A stretch of 64,000 bases of DNA from Palaemon carinicauda (lineage: Eukaryota; Arthropoda; Malacostraca; Decapoda; Palaemonidae): the NCBI RefSeq assembly GCF_036898095.1, contig NC_090725.1, positions 211,002,498-211,066,497 on the forward strand. Reading direction: 5' to 3'. The notes below the pieces were generated by a model that saw only the letters and a program-made list of their open reading frames with translations, ran no database searches and was not told the DNA's origin. Positions 11,336 through 21,505 of this stretch are shown in pieces (within the stretch, counting starts at the first letter, position 1; every line of letters begins with the position of its first letter). Made by a program: the position numbers and the translations under genes.

Positions 11336-12007
11336 GTTTGTGAACAGCATTTCCATCCTGATGACATTGTAAGGGAAATGTCTGCTGTTGATGAAAAAAC
11401 GGGAAATAGAATTACTGCAAAATTAAAGCGTCCATATCTTAAAGACAATGCTGTTCCCACCTTGTTTCAAAATACTCCTCATCATATGGTGCCATCGGAA
11501 ATTCGAAGAGAGACACCAGACTGTAAAAGTGCAACAGAAGGCGCCCCAGTCAAAGCTGTGTATATTTTTGTGCCTGGCCATCCTTCTACTAGTAGTAATG
11601 AATCCTCAAACCTTCATTGGTCCAGGAAAGATACCACATGGCTAATTAGTATGTACCGCCAACAGTCTTGTTTGTGGAACGTTAAGAGTGCTGATTATAA
11701 GAACAGAAAAATGCGTCTAGCAGCACTAACAGCAATAAAAACAGAATTGCAAAAGAAGCATGGCAATATTACCATCAAGGATATAAAAAAGAAACTAGAT
11801 ACTCTTCGAAGTCAATACAGACGGGAAATGCGACAGTTAGAAAACTCGCGCAAGTCAGGGTCTTTGACAGACGATGTTTACAGCCCTAAATGTTGGTGCT
11901 TTGGTGACCTTTCTTTCCTTACTGATGGTGACACAATGAGGACATCTCCGTCAAACATCAATCTTGACACTTTCAAGGAAGCTGTGGTAGAACATTCTGA
12001 CCATGAG
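11336..12007 (+). CDS. THAP-MADF-BESS protein, exon 2 (rest of THAP plus MADF)
   Basis: It encodes 224 codons (protein residues 52-275) between an AG acceptor (TTACAG) and a GTAAGT donor, both phase 0. VCEQHF supplies Cys53 and His56 of the THAP finger, and AVPTLF (90-95) is the THAP C-terminal signature. Residues about 151-246 form a MADF (Myb/SANT-like, Adf-1 type) domain: TWLISMY, CLW, then basic helices with KKKLDTLRSQYRREMRQLE and the closing WCFGDLSFL. THAP and MADF both bind DNA, so one chain may contact two sites. Fifteen of 224 residues differ from the unit-2 copy. Reading on past the donor meets a stop after VSGVS. Confidence 0.9.
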
Positions 12008-12859
12008 GTAAGTGGTGTCTCATGATGCCAGGTATGCAATAAACCGTCTCTCTCGTGTGTGGTTTTATACATATTAGGTTATTGCAAATACAGTAAAGTT
12101 TTCTTTCCTCAACATTATGGATTTACAATGATTCATAACTACTGGGTGATGCTACACCCTTTCCTGCAAGAATTATCCCACACAAGCTTATTTTATTCTT
12201 CTCCACAGTGTTTGGCATAGTGAAACAGCTCTCCTGTCTGACTCTCAGGGAACTGCCCCACAAAGCACAAACCTTTATGTGATATTAGTTGACAACTATA
12301 TATAAGCCCCGTATTTGTGGGCTACAGTCCATCTGATGGGAATGTTTGTGGCTAGATCCCTTCCTGTTGTTTTTCTGCTTCTGAGGTCATCAATCTTCAT
12401 CCTCGCTGCCTTTTGTGATCTGTTATCACTGTTTGCCTATCGAACTTGCTCGATAGTGGAGACAGGCCAGTATCTAATTGTCTGGTGATGGTAGGAGAGA
12501 GTTCTGCATGTAGAGACAGAGGATTGAGATTAACTGAAAGGAATTAGGACAATAAGGAATAAGATGGTGGAAATGCAAGAGAGAAACACAGTTACAGTGA
12601 AATTCTACTAATTAAAAACTCACAACAGAAATTAATAAAAAAATAAGACAGTACAAACTAAAATTTGGATAAGGCAACATTTATGGATGCTATCAAGTGA
12701 GCAAAATTTACAATGATAGTCTTGTAAAAGGTAATTACTCAAATGAAGAAGCGAGATGAAGCACTGATGTTTTCTAAATCCTTATGTAGTAATCAATTAG
12801 TGCAAAACAATTGCAATAGTCTTCATAATTAATTGTATGAATGGAACATTACTCTTAAC

Positions 12860-14400
12860 TATTATACAAAAGTTTTGTGCCTGTTGTTCCCTTGAATGAG
12901 AAATTGGTCAACATAATTGATAGGTGTATCCCTTCTTGTGGGTTAAAATACAGAGTGAAAACAAACCTTGGTTCAATGATGATTGTTTATGTGCTTGTTT
13001 GGAGAAACAGGAGACCTATAATCTTTGGAAAGGTAACAGATCAGATGTGACATTGAATAACTATGCTCAGCTGAGAGCTGTTGCTCCGAGAATTTTGTTT
13101 CAATTAAAAAGGAATAAAATTTAACCATAAAAGAAACCCTTTTTGGTACAACACAGGAACATAAAGTGGCGGGCTATCCTTAAATCTGCACTGTTTTGTG
13201 TAGGCAGAACAGTTCCTTCTTTTTAAATCAGATGGCTCTGTCCCTCACTTTTCAAAGGCAAAGGCAACCCCTTTGACTAATGTGTTTGACAGTAAGCATG
13301 ACAAAGAGAAACTCAATGTTCCTAATTTCTGTTTTCCTGAGGTCAAATTAACTAGGCATTTCAGTCCCGAAAAACTGAAACAATTTTGATGGACTTTGAT
13401 CCTTGTGGAGGGTGTAATGCATGTGCATTTTGTACAGGCTCATACATTGTCTCTCCTCTGCACTAGCAATAGGAAAACCTGTTAAACTTGTCATTGCATG
13501 TTTCATATTGTTAAAGTTTTTATGACATTGTTATCCTCAACTGTCATTTGTATATAAGCTTGCAATGCCCCATTAATGAACCAAACATGTCCAGCCTGTC
13601 TTTCTGTTAAGACTTAGTCACAGCTTGGCACATTTGTGCAGCTAATCAGAAAGGGGTCACAAATATGGCTAGCTGCGACTAAGTCGGAACAGAAAGACTG
13701 GCTGGACATGACTGGTTTATTAACAAATGATTGATGATAACAATGAAAATTTTTTTAGCGATATAAAACATGAAATGGCATACTTAAACAGGTTTTTCTA
13801 TTATCAGTGTGGTAGAGAGAGAATGAGATAGAGCCGTTGCTTTACAAGGGGTAGACACAAATGGTTACTTTCCTTTGTTTTTTATAGTCTGCTGATTTCT
13901 TGGCTCTGAACTAGTTGTTTATTTTCTTCAAGAAGAGGTTGTTTTTGCACTTGTAGGTAAATGTGTTTGTTGTAGCTCTAGTTCTGCAGATTACTGCCCA
14001 ATATCCATAACTTCCATACTAGCTAAATTTTTGAGCATCTTTTGACAAAACATCTAAATAGGAATGCTGAAGGTAATGATTAGTGTCCTAGTTTGCAATT
14101 TGATTTTTGCAAAGGTCTTGGACCATGTGGTGTGGTTCTTACAATTTCCAATACTGTTCAGAAATCCCTTGATTGAGGTCAGGAAGCATATGATTGGCTT
14201 TGATTTTAGTATTGCCTTTGACAATGTTAATCATGAGGCCCTTGTTTACAAACTTAAACAGTTGGGAGTAGATGGGTCTTTTATTAGCATTATTATTGAA
14301 TTTGCAAGTAATAGATTGCAAAGAGTTGTTGATGGGGAGCATAGTGAGCATAGGAATGGGATAACTGCTGTTCCTCAAGGTATTGCTTTTGGCCCATTAC
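12860..14400 (+). mobile_element. CR1/jockey-like LINE fragment, degenerate
   Basis: Forward frames show a pre-RT segment (NKPWFNDDCLCACLEKQE, near 12960-13020; NYAQLRAVAPR) and RT blocks (SITSILAK, IGFDFSIAFDNVNHEALVYK, LKQLGV, NRLQRVVDG, VPQG; 13990-14390). Many stops and frameshifts lie between. Similarity fades after 14400, within the RT, so the 3' end is missing. A foldback interrupts it at 13440-13830. Only the first part remains in unit 2 (about 53410-53990), with a further internal deletion of about 180 bp. Confidence 0.75.
13440..13830. repeat. Long imperfect palindrome (foldback) in intron 2
   Basis: The left arm runs through GGAAAACCTG, TTGCATGTTTCATAT, CATTGTTATC, CATGTCCAGCC and GTCTTTCTGT. 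The right arm carries the reverse complements in reverse order, including ACAGAAAGAC, GGCTGGACATG, GATAACAATG and CAGGTTTTTC. The arms are roughly 190 bp around a centre near 13640-13650. No terminal repeats or target duplication are clear. It looks like an inverted duplication of local LINE-derived sequence. In unit 2 only part of the left arm survives (53915-53975). Confidence 0.75.
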
Positions 14401-17070
14401 AAATCTCCATACTAAAGCTAGAAGTAACAGTCATGAAGCATATAGTTTCTGTTGCCAATAAAGGCTGTAGAGTATTGCTCAATATCAATAATGAACATAG
14501 AATACCAATAGGACAAATTTTCCACCCATCCCCATAACAAATAAATGAGACAAAGAAGTCTGACATTGTAGTAAAATTAAGACAGTAACTGTAATACCAA
14601 GCATTAGTGTTCATTATTTTTTCGATAAGGTTGGAAGTTTTTTTTCCTGCTATGCACCACAAGACTTTTTACACTTCTTTGTATCTCCCATCCCTTTAAC
14701 CCTCAAATGGAATAAAAACATCATTAGTTTGAGACCATTGTCCATATTATTGCTTTGAAGGAAGCAGGTCATTAAACATAATAAATAATATTAGCCAGTC
14801 TGTGTCCGATCTTTGAGGAACTGGGTTGTCCTAAGCCAGGAGGTGGTGAATGGGTAGGCATAAGAAATTGGCTAGTTACATAAAACATGCATTTGAGGCC
14901 ATTCATTGAGGTAGTATTAGGAAGTAACCTTGAAAGCTTATGAGTGGCTGTATTTCCTATAATTACTGTGACTCAAAAAATTATATAATATATAGCATGT
15001 ATGTATGACAGTTTAGGCTCCGGATTCTCCCGTAATAGGGATGTTGAGGAGAAATAACCATTCATTAAGATTCAATCATTTTGTTTTTTTGTGGCATCTG
15101 TGAATCTGTTACTTACAGTTTTTGTTCACTTTCACAGAAAGAAGTTCTAATTCTTGTTTTGAGGAAGCCTGAAAACATCAGTAACTAGAACGGGCACTTG
15201 ATAAAGCATATACCTTTACCTATATCATGTTGTATATCACAAAAACAGCAATTGAATTATGCAAATTTTGACACTAGTTTCATGCAAATCAGACAAAAAT
15301 TGGCTGATATGGCAAGTTTTTTGACATTTTCATAATCTTGGCCTTGACTTTTGACCCAACCACTCACAGAATCTAATCAAATTGTTCTTGGATCATGACC
15401 AATCATCCCACGAAATTTCATGAGATTCGTTCAAATAGTTTTTGAGTCATGCGAATCATAAAATGCAGACAGACATGAAAAACAAATAAATACACACACG
15501 GTTATCAAAACATAACCTTCGCAATTATGTTTAGGAAGGTAAATGTATTGGAGGGCTTTTAAATATGTCTCTAACTCTTTCCACTTGACAGTACTTCACT
15601 TTTCAGATCATAGCCATCTATTTGCCAGTAGTACAACAAGATCATAGTAATCATTTACTAGTCATGATACCCCAAATTCCCTGAACATCTGTCAGACAAG
15701 TCTTTGGACTGTCGCAATTAACACCAAAATTCACAAGCACAAGTGGAATGGTGGAAGCATGTAAAGCCAAAGTTTTTTTCGTTAAGAATTTCATTCTGGA
15801 GGAGGAACTGCATCTACCCAGGAGATAATAGCAGTTAGGTGAGTGACAAAGCAAAAGAACAATTGCTGAGTAAACCCACTTGGCCTTTCTTGTAGTATAC
15901 AATGTTGAAGACTATGAGATTTAGGGATTCCTTTTCTATCGAAATGCTGACTTGTTTATGAAATTGCCTATTCATTTAAGTGTCTTCAAAATAGCTTGCT
16001 TGTTTTTGGGCTTTTGGCAGTGGAATCAACGACTGATCGGATCCTTATTTTGGCACAGGAATCTAGATTGGATGATTTTGTTAGAAATACATCATGGTGG
16101 TGTAATGGTAGCCTACATTTAGATTTTCACAACTGTGTAATCAACTCTACTTATTTTCATTTTTAATTCCCCCTTCCTGTGATTTTTTTATTTCTTTGCC
16201 AATTAAATAGGAAAAAACTTATTTAACCTACTATATGTAAAAGATGTTTATTGAAACTGTTGACGAAATTGAATTTCCTCAATAGATGACAAATTATGAG
16301 CTCTATGGTGTGGTGCTCTTGCTTTTTATGTGCATTAGTATGACTTACCAGTCCATTCTGGACTTGCATACCTTGACTAATGTTGTACATGTTATATTAG
16401 GAATTGTCTCTGTGGGTACTTCTGTCTGGCCGTCTGCTGCTCCCTTTTGTTGGATGAGAGGGGTTGTGCAGTCCTACATCAGAGCCATTGATCCCAATGA
16501 TGAAATGATAGTATTCAATCTCCATACCATACAGGGTGTAGCAAAGGTTTTCATGTTAGATTTTATTTAAAGCTGTTGTTGAGTTTCGTCCAAATATTTA
16601 CTCTCAATCTTTAAGGATTCATCTATATCTGCGTTTTTTTCTTTAACAATCACGTTGGTGGGTTTGGACAACCTTTTGGTAGGAAAATACATAACATTGG
16701 TAAAAACTATCAATACAATAAAGACTCGGCATTTACTCCTAAAGGGAAACGTTGTTACGTTTTAACATTTCACCTACCATCCAAAGCCATTAACACTAGA
16801 AATTCTATGACACTGATGTTGCATCAAAGCACTTTTATTGGTATTAAACGAGGAAGGGAAGAATGGTGCAGTAGATGGAAACCTTTTCCATCAAAATTTG
16901 GAAGGTAGAAGTCTGTCTTGCAACATCTATCAAAATTCTATTATGGTATTGGAGGATTTCACAATGCAATGAGATCATTGTCAGCAAGGGATCTCCAAAG
17001 TTTGATTTTTTAATTAAGTAGAAAAAGTTTTATCATTTATGACCCTCAATTAATGTATTTTTTTAATGAT
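14401..17070. other. No supported gene; unit-1-specific intron sequence
   Basis: It contains scattered short frames only. Part of it (about 15215-15530) reads like a dispersed non-coding repeat. The forward frame at 16286-16570 (94 codons) does not resemble any family I know. The whole stretch is absent from unit 2. Confidence 0.5.
15215..15530 (+). repeat. Probable dispersed non-coding repeat
   Basis: The series TTATGCAAATTTTGACAC, CATGCAAATCAGACAAAAAT, CTTGACTTTTGACCCAA, AAATTTCATGAGATTCGTTC and TTTTTGAGTCATGCGAA matches my recollection of a repeat widespread in crustacean and other invertebrate genomes. There is only one copy in this window, so the call rests on recall. Confidence 0.35.
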
Positions 17071-17079
17071 TCAAATCCT

Positions 17080-17275
17080 AAAAGTTATCAAACAATTGTT
17101 CTCTATTCTTGGGCAGTGCCATAGACTGCGTGCCATAGTCTTCCACTCTCTTGCTCGAGAGTACACTCGGGCACAATATTATGTTTCCTTATTTCATTTC
17201 CTTACTGGGGTATTTCCTTGTTGGATCCCTGGGCTTATAGCATCCTGCTTTTCCAAATAGGGTTGTAACTTGCCA
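17080..17275 (+). repeat. Fragment of the dispersed SINE-like element (3' half)
   Basis: TTGTTCTCTATTCTTGGGCA, GTCTTCCACTCTCTTGCTCG, GTACACTCGGGCACA and CTGGGCTTATAGCATCCTGC followed by AGGGTTGTAACTTGCCAG match the order seen in the longer copy at 24697-25345, with internal deletions. Confidence 0.75.
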
Positions 17276-18020
17276 GATAATATAATGATAACAATAATAA
17301 TTCAATGAAATTTGGAATTATCAGTATATATCAAGACTATTAGAAAAAAAATGTTGTTGTGAGGTCGAAGATTTTTATTCTTACATTGAACCTATGTCGT
17401 TCAGCACACCATTAAGAAGCCTATCCTTTTGAAGTGTCAGTGGGAGAAACAAGTAGGTATAATGCTATAATACTATATTGAACCTATGTGGTTTGGTACC
17501 TTGTATCTGATAAGCTATTTGGTTAAACAACACTGGTTGTTTAGAGTGTTTTAAATCGTGGTATATTACAGAGTTGTCAAGACCATGGCCAAACTTTCTT
17601 GTGAATTTTATATTTGCTTTATGTCTAAAAGGTGACGGAATTGTTTTAGGATTGTTGCTATGTTGAGTACGTACTCCTGTATCTAACATGCAGGCTAAAA
17701 ATATATAGGTTCTGAGGCAATGTGAAGTTATCCCCCAAGGTAATGATAGAAATATGTGAGAGGTTGAGGTGTTTGTTAATCTGGTATTAATTGTATTTTG
17801 TTAAGGATTAATGATCAAATACTTGCCTCTCTGGCTTTCTTCTACTATTGCATGATATTACTGATTTATATCCTTACGGTAAAGCTATAAGTAAGAATAC
17901 ATAACCTTTACCTTTATCTGTGATAAGCATTAATATTGTTAATGATATGACATTTTATCAAATTAGTAATAATTAAGTATTGTCAAAGTAATTTTATTGT
18001 TTCATCTTTTCCATTTCTAG

Positions 18021-19301
18021 GTCACTGGGAAGAACAAAGAAGAAGACGAGAACCAAAATTCGAAAGATATTTCATTTTCTGCTGGCAACAGGCAAATTCT
18101 ACCCAATGTTTCACTAAAGAAACTTTTATTATCACCCACTAAAGGATTGATGGCTAGAGATTCAGAAGGACTGCACTGTTCAGGACCAGAGAGTGAGGGA
18201 TCACTCACAGCATCGGAGAGTCAAGGATCAATTATATTTTCAGGAAAACACAAAAAGAAATCAGTGTGTGCCAATCAAGTAATGGCTTTGGTTACAGATA
18301 GTATGCACCCTCTTCAGAATGATTCACGACAAGAATGCAATTCAGATTCTACAAGATTGGAATTATTTTCAGCAACAGGAATTAAAGAAGAGCCAACAGA
18401 TTTCTCGCATTTATGTTCTGATCAGGATATCCCAGTTGAAGAAAGTAATATGACAGCAACTAACGATAAATTACGAATAAAAGAAATTAAGGTGGCTAGT
18501 CAGAGAGATTCTTTACAAGAAGAATTTTTGTCAACAAACAATAATGGACCCGTGGAACTTGCTACTGTTAACAGCCAATTTTCTGGGTTAGATACTTATG
18601 GGAAAAGGAAAAGAAGAAGAAATGAGTCTTATAACGAGCCTGGGGGTCTGTTAGGAACTGGAGAAGCTTTTGTGAAAAGTTGTAAAGATCAAAAAGAGGC
18701 AAACACTTGTGATGCTTTTGGCAGATATATTGCCTTACAATTAAAACAGTTACCTATTGAAAATGCTTTAAATCTTCAAATGGTAATCCATAACCTAGTT
18801 GTTCAAGAACGCCTCAAGGTGCAACAAAAAGAGGTAAGCATGAAAAAGAGTGTTGTAAACACAAAAGCCAGTGACGATCCTACCTTTGGAATACACAATT
18901 CAGTAAAAGAAAGCTCAACTAATGATTATTATATGGACAATAGCACCAGAAAAGAAGCGACTGCGATGGTAAATAAGAAGTCAAGTGAGAGATCAAGTTC
19001 TGTAAAGAAAACTTCTAAAATTGAAGAGCATAACAAAGACAGGATTCAAGTACAAAACCCTCAGAAGAGTAGCCTAAGGGTGACAGCTGCTGTAATGAGA
19101 CAACCTGATACTTTTCCGGAAGATAGCCCCGGGATGACAGCTGCTGTAAACGAACAACCTGATGAGGTCTACAATTTTGAAAATCAAAGCCTATTGAATA
19201 TCACAATTGATAAACAAGAATTCGATGATGATTTTAGTTATTGGGATGCGCCATCACCCATTTCAGTCAAATCTGAAGCAGAGAGCATTTCTTCAGGGTG
19301 A
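18021..19301 (+). CDS. THAP-MADF-BESS protein, exon 3 (linker, BESS, C-terminal tail)
   Basis: It encodes 426 codons, protein residues 276-701, from a TTTCTAG acceptor in phase 0 to TGA. The frame is open through the acceptor (VTGKNKEEDENQNSK), so the internal ATG near 18150 is not the start. Features are an acidic, Ser-rich linker, a SUMO-type motif IKEEP (about residue 396), a basic cluster GKRKRRR (about 469, likely nuclear signal), a BESS motif with FGRYIALQLKQLP (about 506-539; protein interaction, usual partner of MADF), a repeated MTAAV/VTAAV...QPD segment and a terminal VKSE. GAG|GTAAGC at 18833/18834 is a potential phase-0 donor inside the exon. Confidence 0.85.
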   Translation, partial: VTGKNKEEDENQNSKDISFSAGNRQILPNVSLKKLLLSPTKGLMARDSEGLHCSGPESEGSLTASESQGSIIFSGKHKKKSVCANQVMALVTDSMHPLQNDSRQECNSDSTRLELFSATGIKEEPTDFSHLCSDQDIPVEESNMTATNDKLRIKEIKVASQRDSLQEEFLSTNNNGPVELATVNSQFSGLDTYGKRKRRRNESYNEPGGLLGTGEAFVKSCKDQKEANTCDAFGRYIALQLKQLPIENALNLQMVIHNLVVQERLKVQQKEVSMKKSVVNTKASDDPTFGIHNSVKESSTNDYYMDNSTRKEATAMVNKKSSERSSSVKKTSKIEEHNKDRIQVQNPQKSSLRVTAAVMRQPDTFPEDSPGMTAAVNEQPDEVYNFENQSLLNITIDKQEFDDDFSYWDAPSPISVKSEAESISSG

Positions 19302-19430
19302 TTTTTTTCCTTTATGCCACATGTTAAAGGTATGCATAGAATCATTGCTCAAGAAAATCTCCCTTGAAATTTCATTGTATTTACTATGTAAATTACTGAG
19401 CATATGATGTCTTGTATCCAGTATATCTAG

Positions 19431-19436
19431 AATAAA
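19431..19436 (+). terminator. Poly(A) signal AATAAA, unit-1 THAP gene
   Basis: AATAAA lies 130 bases after the stop codon in sequence kept in unit 2 (56146-56151). It is the first canonical signal downstream and gives a short 3' UTR. Confidence 0.6.
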
Positions 19437-20961
19437 TATTTTTATAAAGCAGCACTTTAACTAACCTTATTCCAAATCTAAAGACTTGCTTAAAAGGGGA
19501 CTTGATATTGGTTACATTTTTTTTTTAAATAATTAAATGGTAGAGACAGACCTGTAGAAAGATTTTTCATCATAGATTCAAAGTTAATTTTGCAAACTTG
19601 CTTTGCACTCTTAATACCAGTGTAGGCATAGATCTCAAAACCATAAATGTGGAATTTCTCTCTTTCCTTCCCTCCTGTTTGAAATAATTCCTATCAAATA
19701 AAGATTCAGGTCTACATGGTATTCAAGACTTGAAAACACTCAAAATGAATTTTTCACAAAACTATACATATTTTTTCCTGTTAACACCCACAATCCCAAG
19801 ACTCATAAAAGATAATCAAGTAAACCACAAAGCAATAGTGCTTCACACAGTAAGTTTCGACATGAATTTTAAACCTTGTGCACTAGCTAATGGTCCACAT
19901 AACAAATAGCTTTGGAAATATGATATTAGTTATGCAGCTCTACATTATTTGTCTATAGAAATAGAACTCAGTAAAGATCCCTGTGGTTTGGGGGATGAAG
20001 AGTACCACCACTGTAACCCCTGCATGTCGTAAGAGGCGACTAAAAGGGGAGAAGATGTCCTTTAACTATGGGCCATTTTCTAATAAACAAGCCAGTGCCT
20101 TGCAATTTGATTGCTTATTTAAATGCCTGGTTGTAAAAGAGAATATATTAGTTGTCCTTTGACCAAGAGATCAGCATTAGATGATGTAACGTCATGAGGG
20201 GTGATATTCAGAGGGTTTTTCTTGGGATTTACTGTAAACTAGAATGCTTAAAGGGGGAGCTGAAACTTAACAAGTGATATGCTTTTCAAATGGATGGCTT
20301 CATCAGTGTCTAGACACTAGCAATGAAGCTGAAATTTTTCTCTTTTTTGCTGCTTTGCTTTATATTAATAGCCTACTTCAAAAGCGATGCTTAGCGCTGT
20401 GGTTATTTAAATGAAGGCTAATCTGTATATGTTGACAACCAATAATTGTAACTTTTAAACCAAACGATATCTCTTAGAATCTACCTATTACATCATGTAT
20501 GTTCCGCTAGAGGATGAACTATTATACTTCTTTTTTCCAGATAAGTAAAAGGTTATATTTTTAGTGAATAAATTAATTTCCAGGTGTCAAAACTTGTAAG
20601 TAGCCTAATCAGAAAATGAAGAGCTTCTCATCAGAAATCCTATTGAAAGGAAAAAATGGGGAAGGTTCTCGAGCGAATATATTAAAGTTTGATATAGACG
20701 AGAAATTATACAAAAGGTTTCCTATTATGATTATGTAAAGGAGAACCCTCAGATGAATACAGGAGAAGAATGCAATACAGAAAGAGGAATTGTTTCTCGC
20801 CTGTGCTATAAATAGTCATAAGGAATCCAAAGAGAAAAGAAATCTCTCGAGTAGAGCGAGTGCGGAGGAAGGGAAAGACGCTTTTGAGGCGTTGAAAGTT
20901 GTCAGTGAAATTTCCCTAATATAAGTGCATAGGTCCTATTACATTGACTGCAAAGTCTTGA

Positions 20962-20967
<6 letters not shown>
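19437..20967. other. 3' flank, no supported gene
   Basis: Up to about 20255 it is almost identical to unit 2 (to about 56975), with a handful of differences. After that divergence rises abruptly. It includes a possible dispersed repeat at 19975-20130. Confidence 0.6.
19975..20130 (+). repeat. Possible dispersed repeat (CCCTGCATGTCGTAAGAGG core)
   Basis: The segment around CCCTGCATGTCGTAAGAGG and CGACTAAAAGGGG resembles a short interspersed repeat I recall from decapod sequences. In this window it occurs only as the paralogous pair here and at 56693-56850, so repetitiveness is not shown by the sequence. Confidence 0.3.

Positions 20968-21026
<59 letters not shown>
20968..21026. repeat. (CT)n microsatellite
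   Basis: A pure CT run of about 59 bases. The unit-2 equivalent (57688-57720) is about half as long. Confidence 0.95.
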
Positions 21027-21027
<1 letters not shown>

Positions 21028-21452
21028 AATAAGTAGAAGGTACCGGTTAAAAAGAAAGAGAATATCTAACATAAGTGTGGCTGAGGGGAGGGCTAGAGCG
21101 TTCTCTTTTACAAAAATCGTCTTTCTCAAGTCGTACAGCACAGTATGTGTGACCTTTGCTTTAGGCTGCTGGAAGACGAGATTTGAACAATCCATTATAA
21201 GGATTATCCCTCCAAGGTTATTCCAGCAGCCTCTTGCTAAAGTTTACTAAGGAAAAGGAACTAATTGAGAAAGTGAAAATATGGTACAGGTTATACTCTG
21301 GCGTCATATTTTATGCAAACGTCAATAATGGCACTTAATAATGTGTTATATTAATGAATTATGTAAACACTACTCCAGGCACCTAAGATCCCACTGACTC
21401 GCGTCCTTTCCTTAAATGCAACCTGCTTTAACAGCCAAATCTTTGTGATTAT

Positions 21453-21505
21453 GAAACCCTAGTTTAAAAAGCCGGATGCTACAAGCCTAAGGGTTCCAAC
21501 AAGGA
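21453..21505 (-). repeat. Short fragment of the dispersed SINE-like element
   Basis: AACCCTAGTTTAAAAAGCCG followed by GATGCTACAAGCCTAAGGGT and TCCAAC is the diverged 3' end of the element in reverse orientation. It is present in unit 2 at 58200-58250, so it predates the duplication. Confidence 0.65.

Larger units (their letters stand above)
12008..18020 (+). other. Intron 2 of the unit-1 THAP gene
   Basis: The intron starts GTAAGT and ends TTTCTAG before VTGK, phase 0. It holds a CR1-type LINE fragment, a long foldback, a dispersed repeat and pieces of a SINE-like element. Bases 12008-12860 and 17280-18020 are ordinary intron sequence shared with unit 2. About 13525-17268 is missing from unit 2, which accounts for its much shorter intron 2 (2.2 kb). 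Confidence 0.8.

Noticed and set aside
16286..16570. 94-codon forward frame in intron 2
   Set aside because: No recognisable domain; absent from unit 2 and surrounded by transposon debris.
18147..19301. Treating the 384-codon frame as a stand-alone gene
   Set aside because: The frame is open through the upstream TTTCTAG acceptor and joins in phase to the MADF exon, so it is the last exon of a larger gene.
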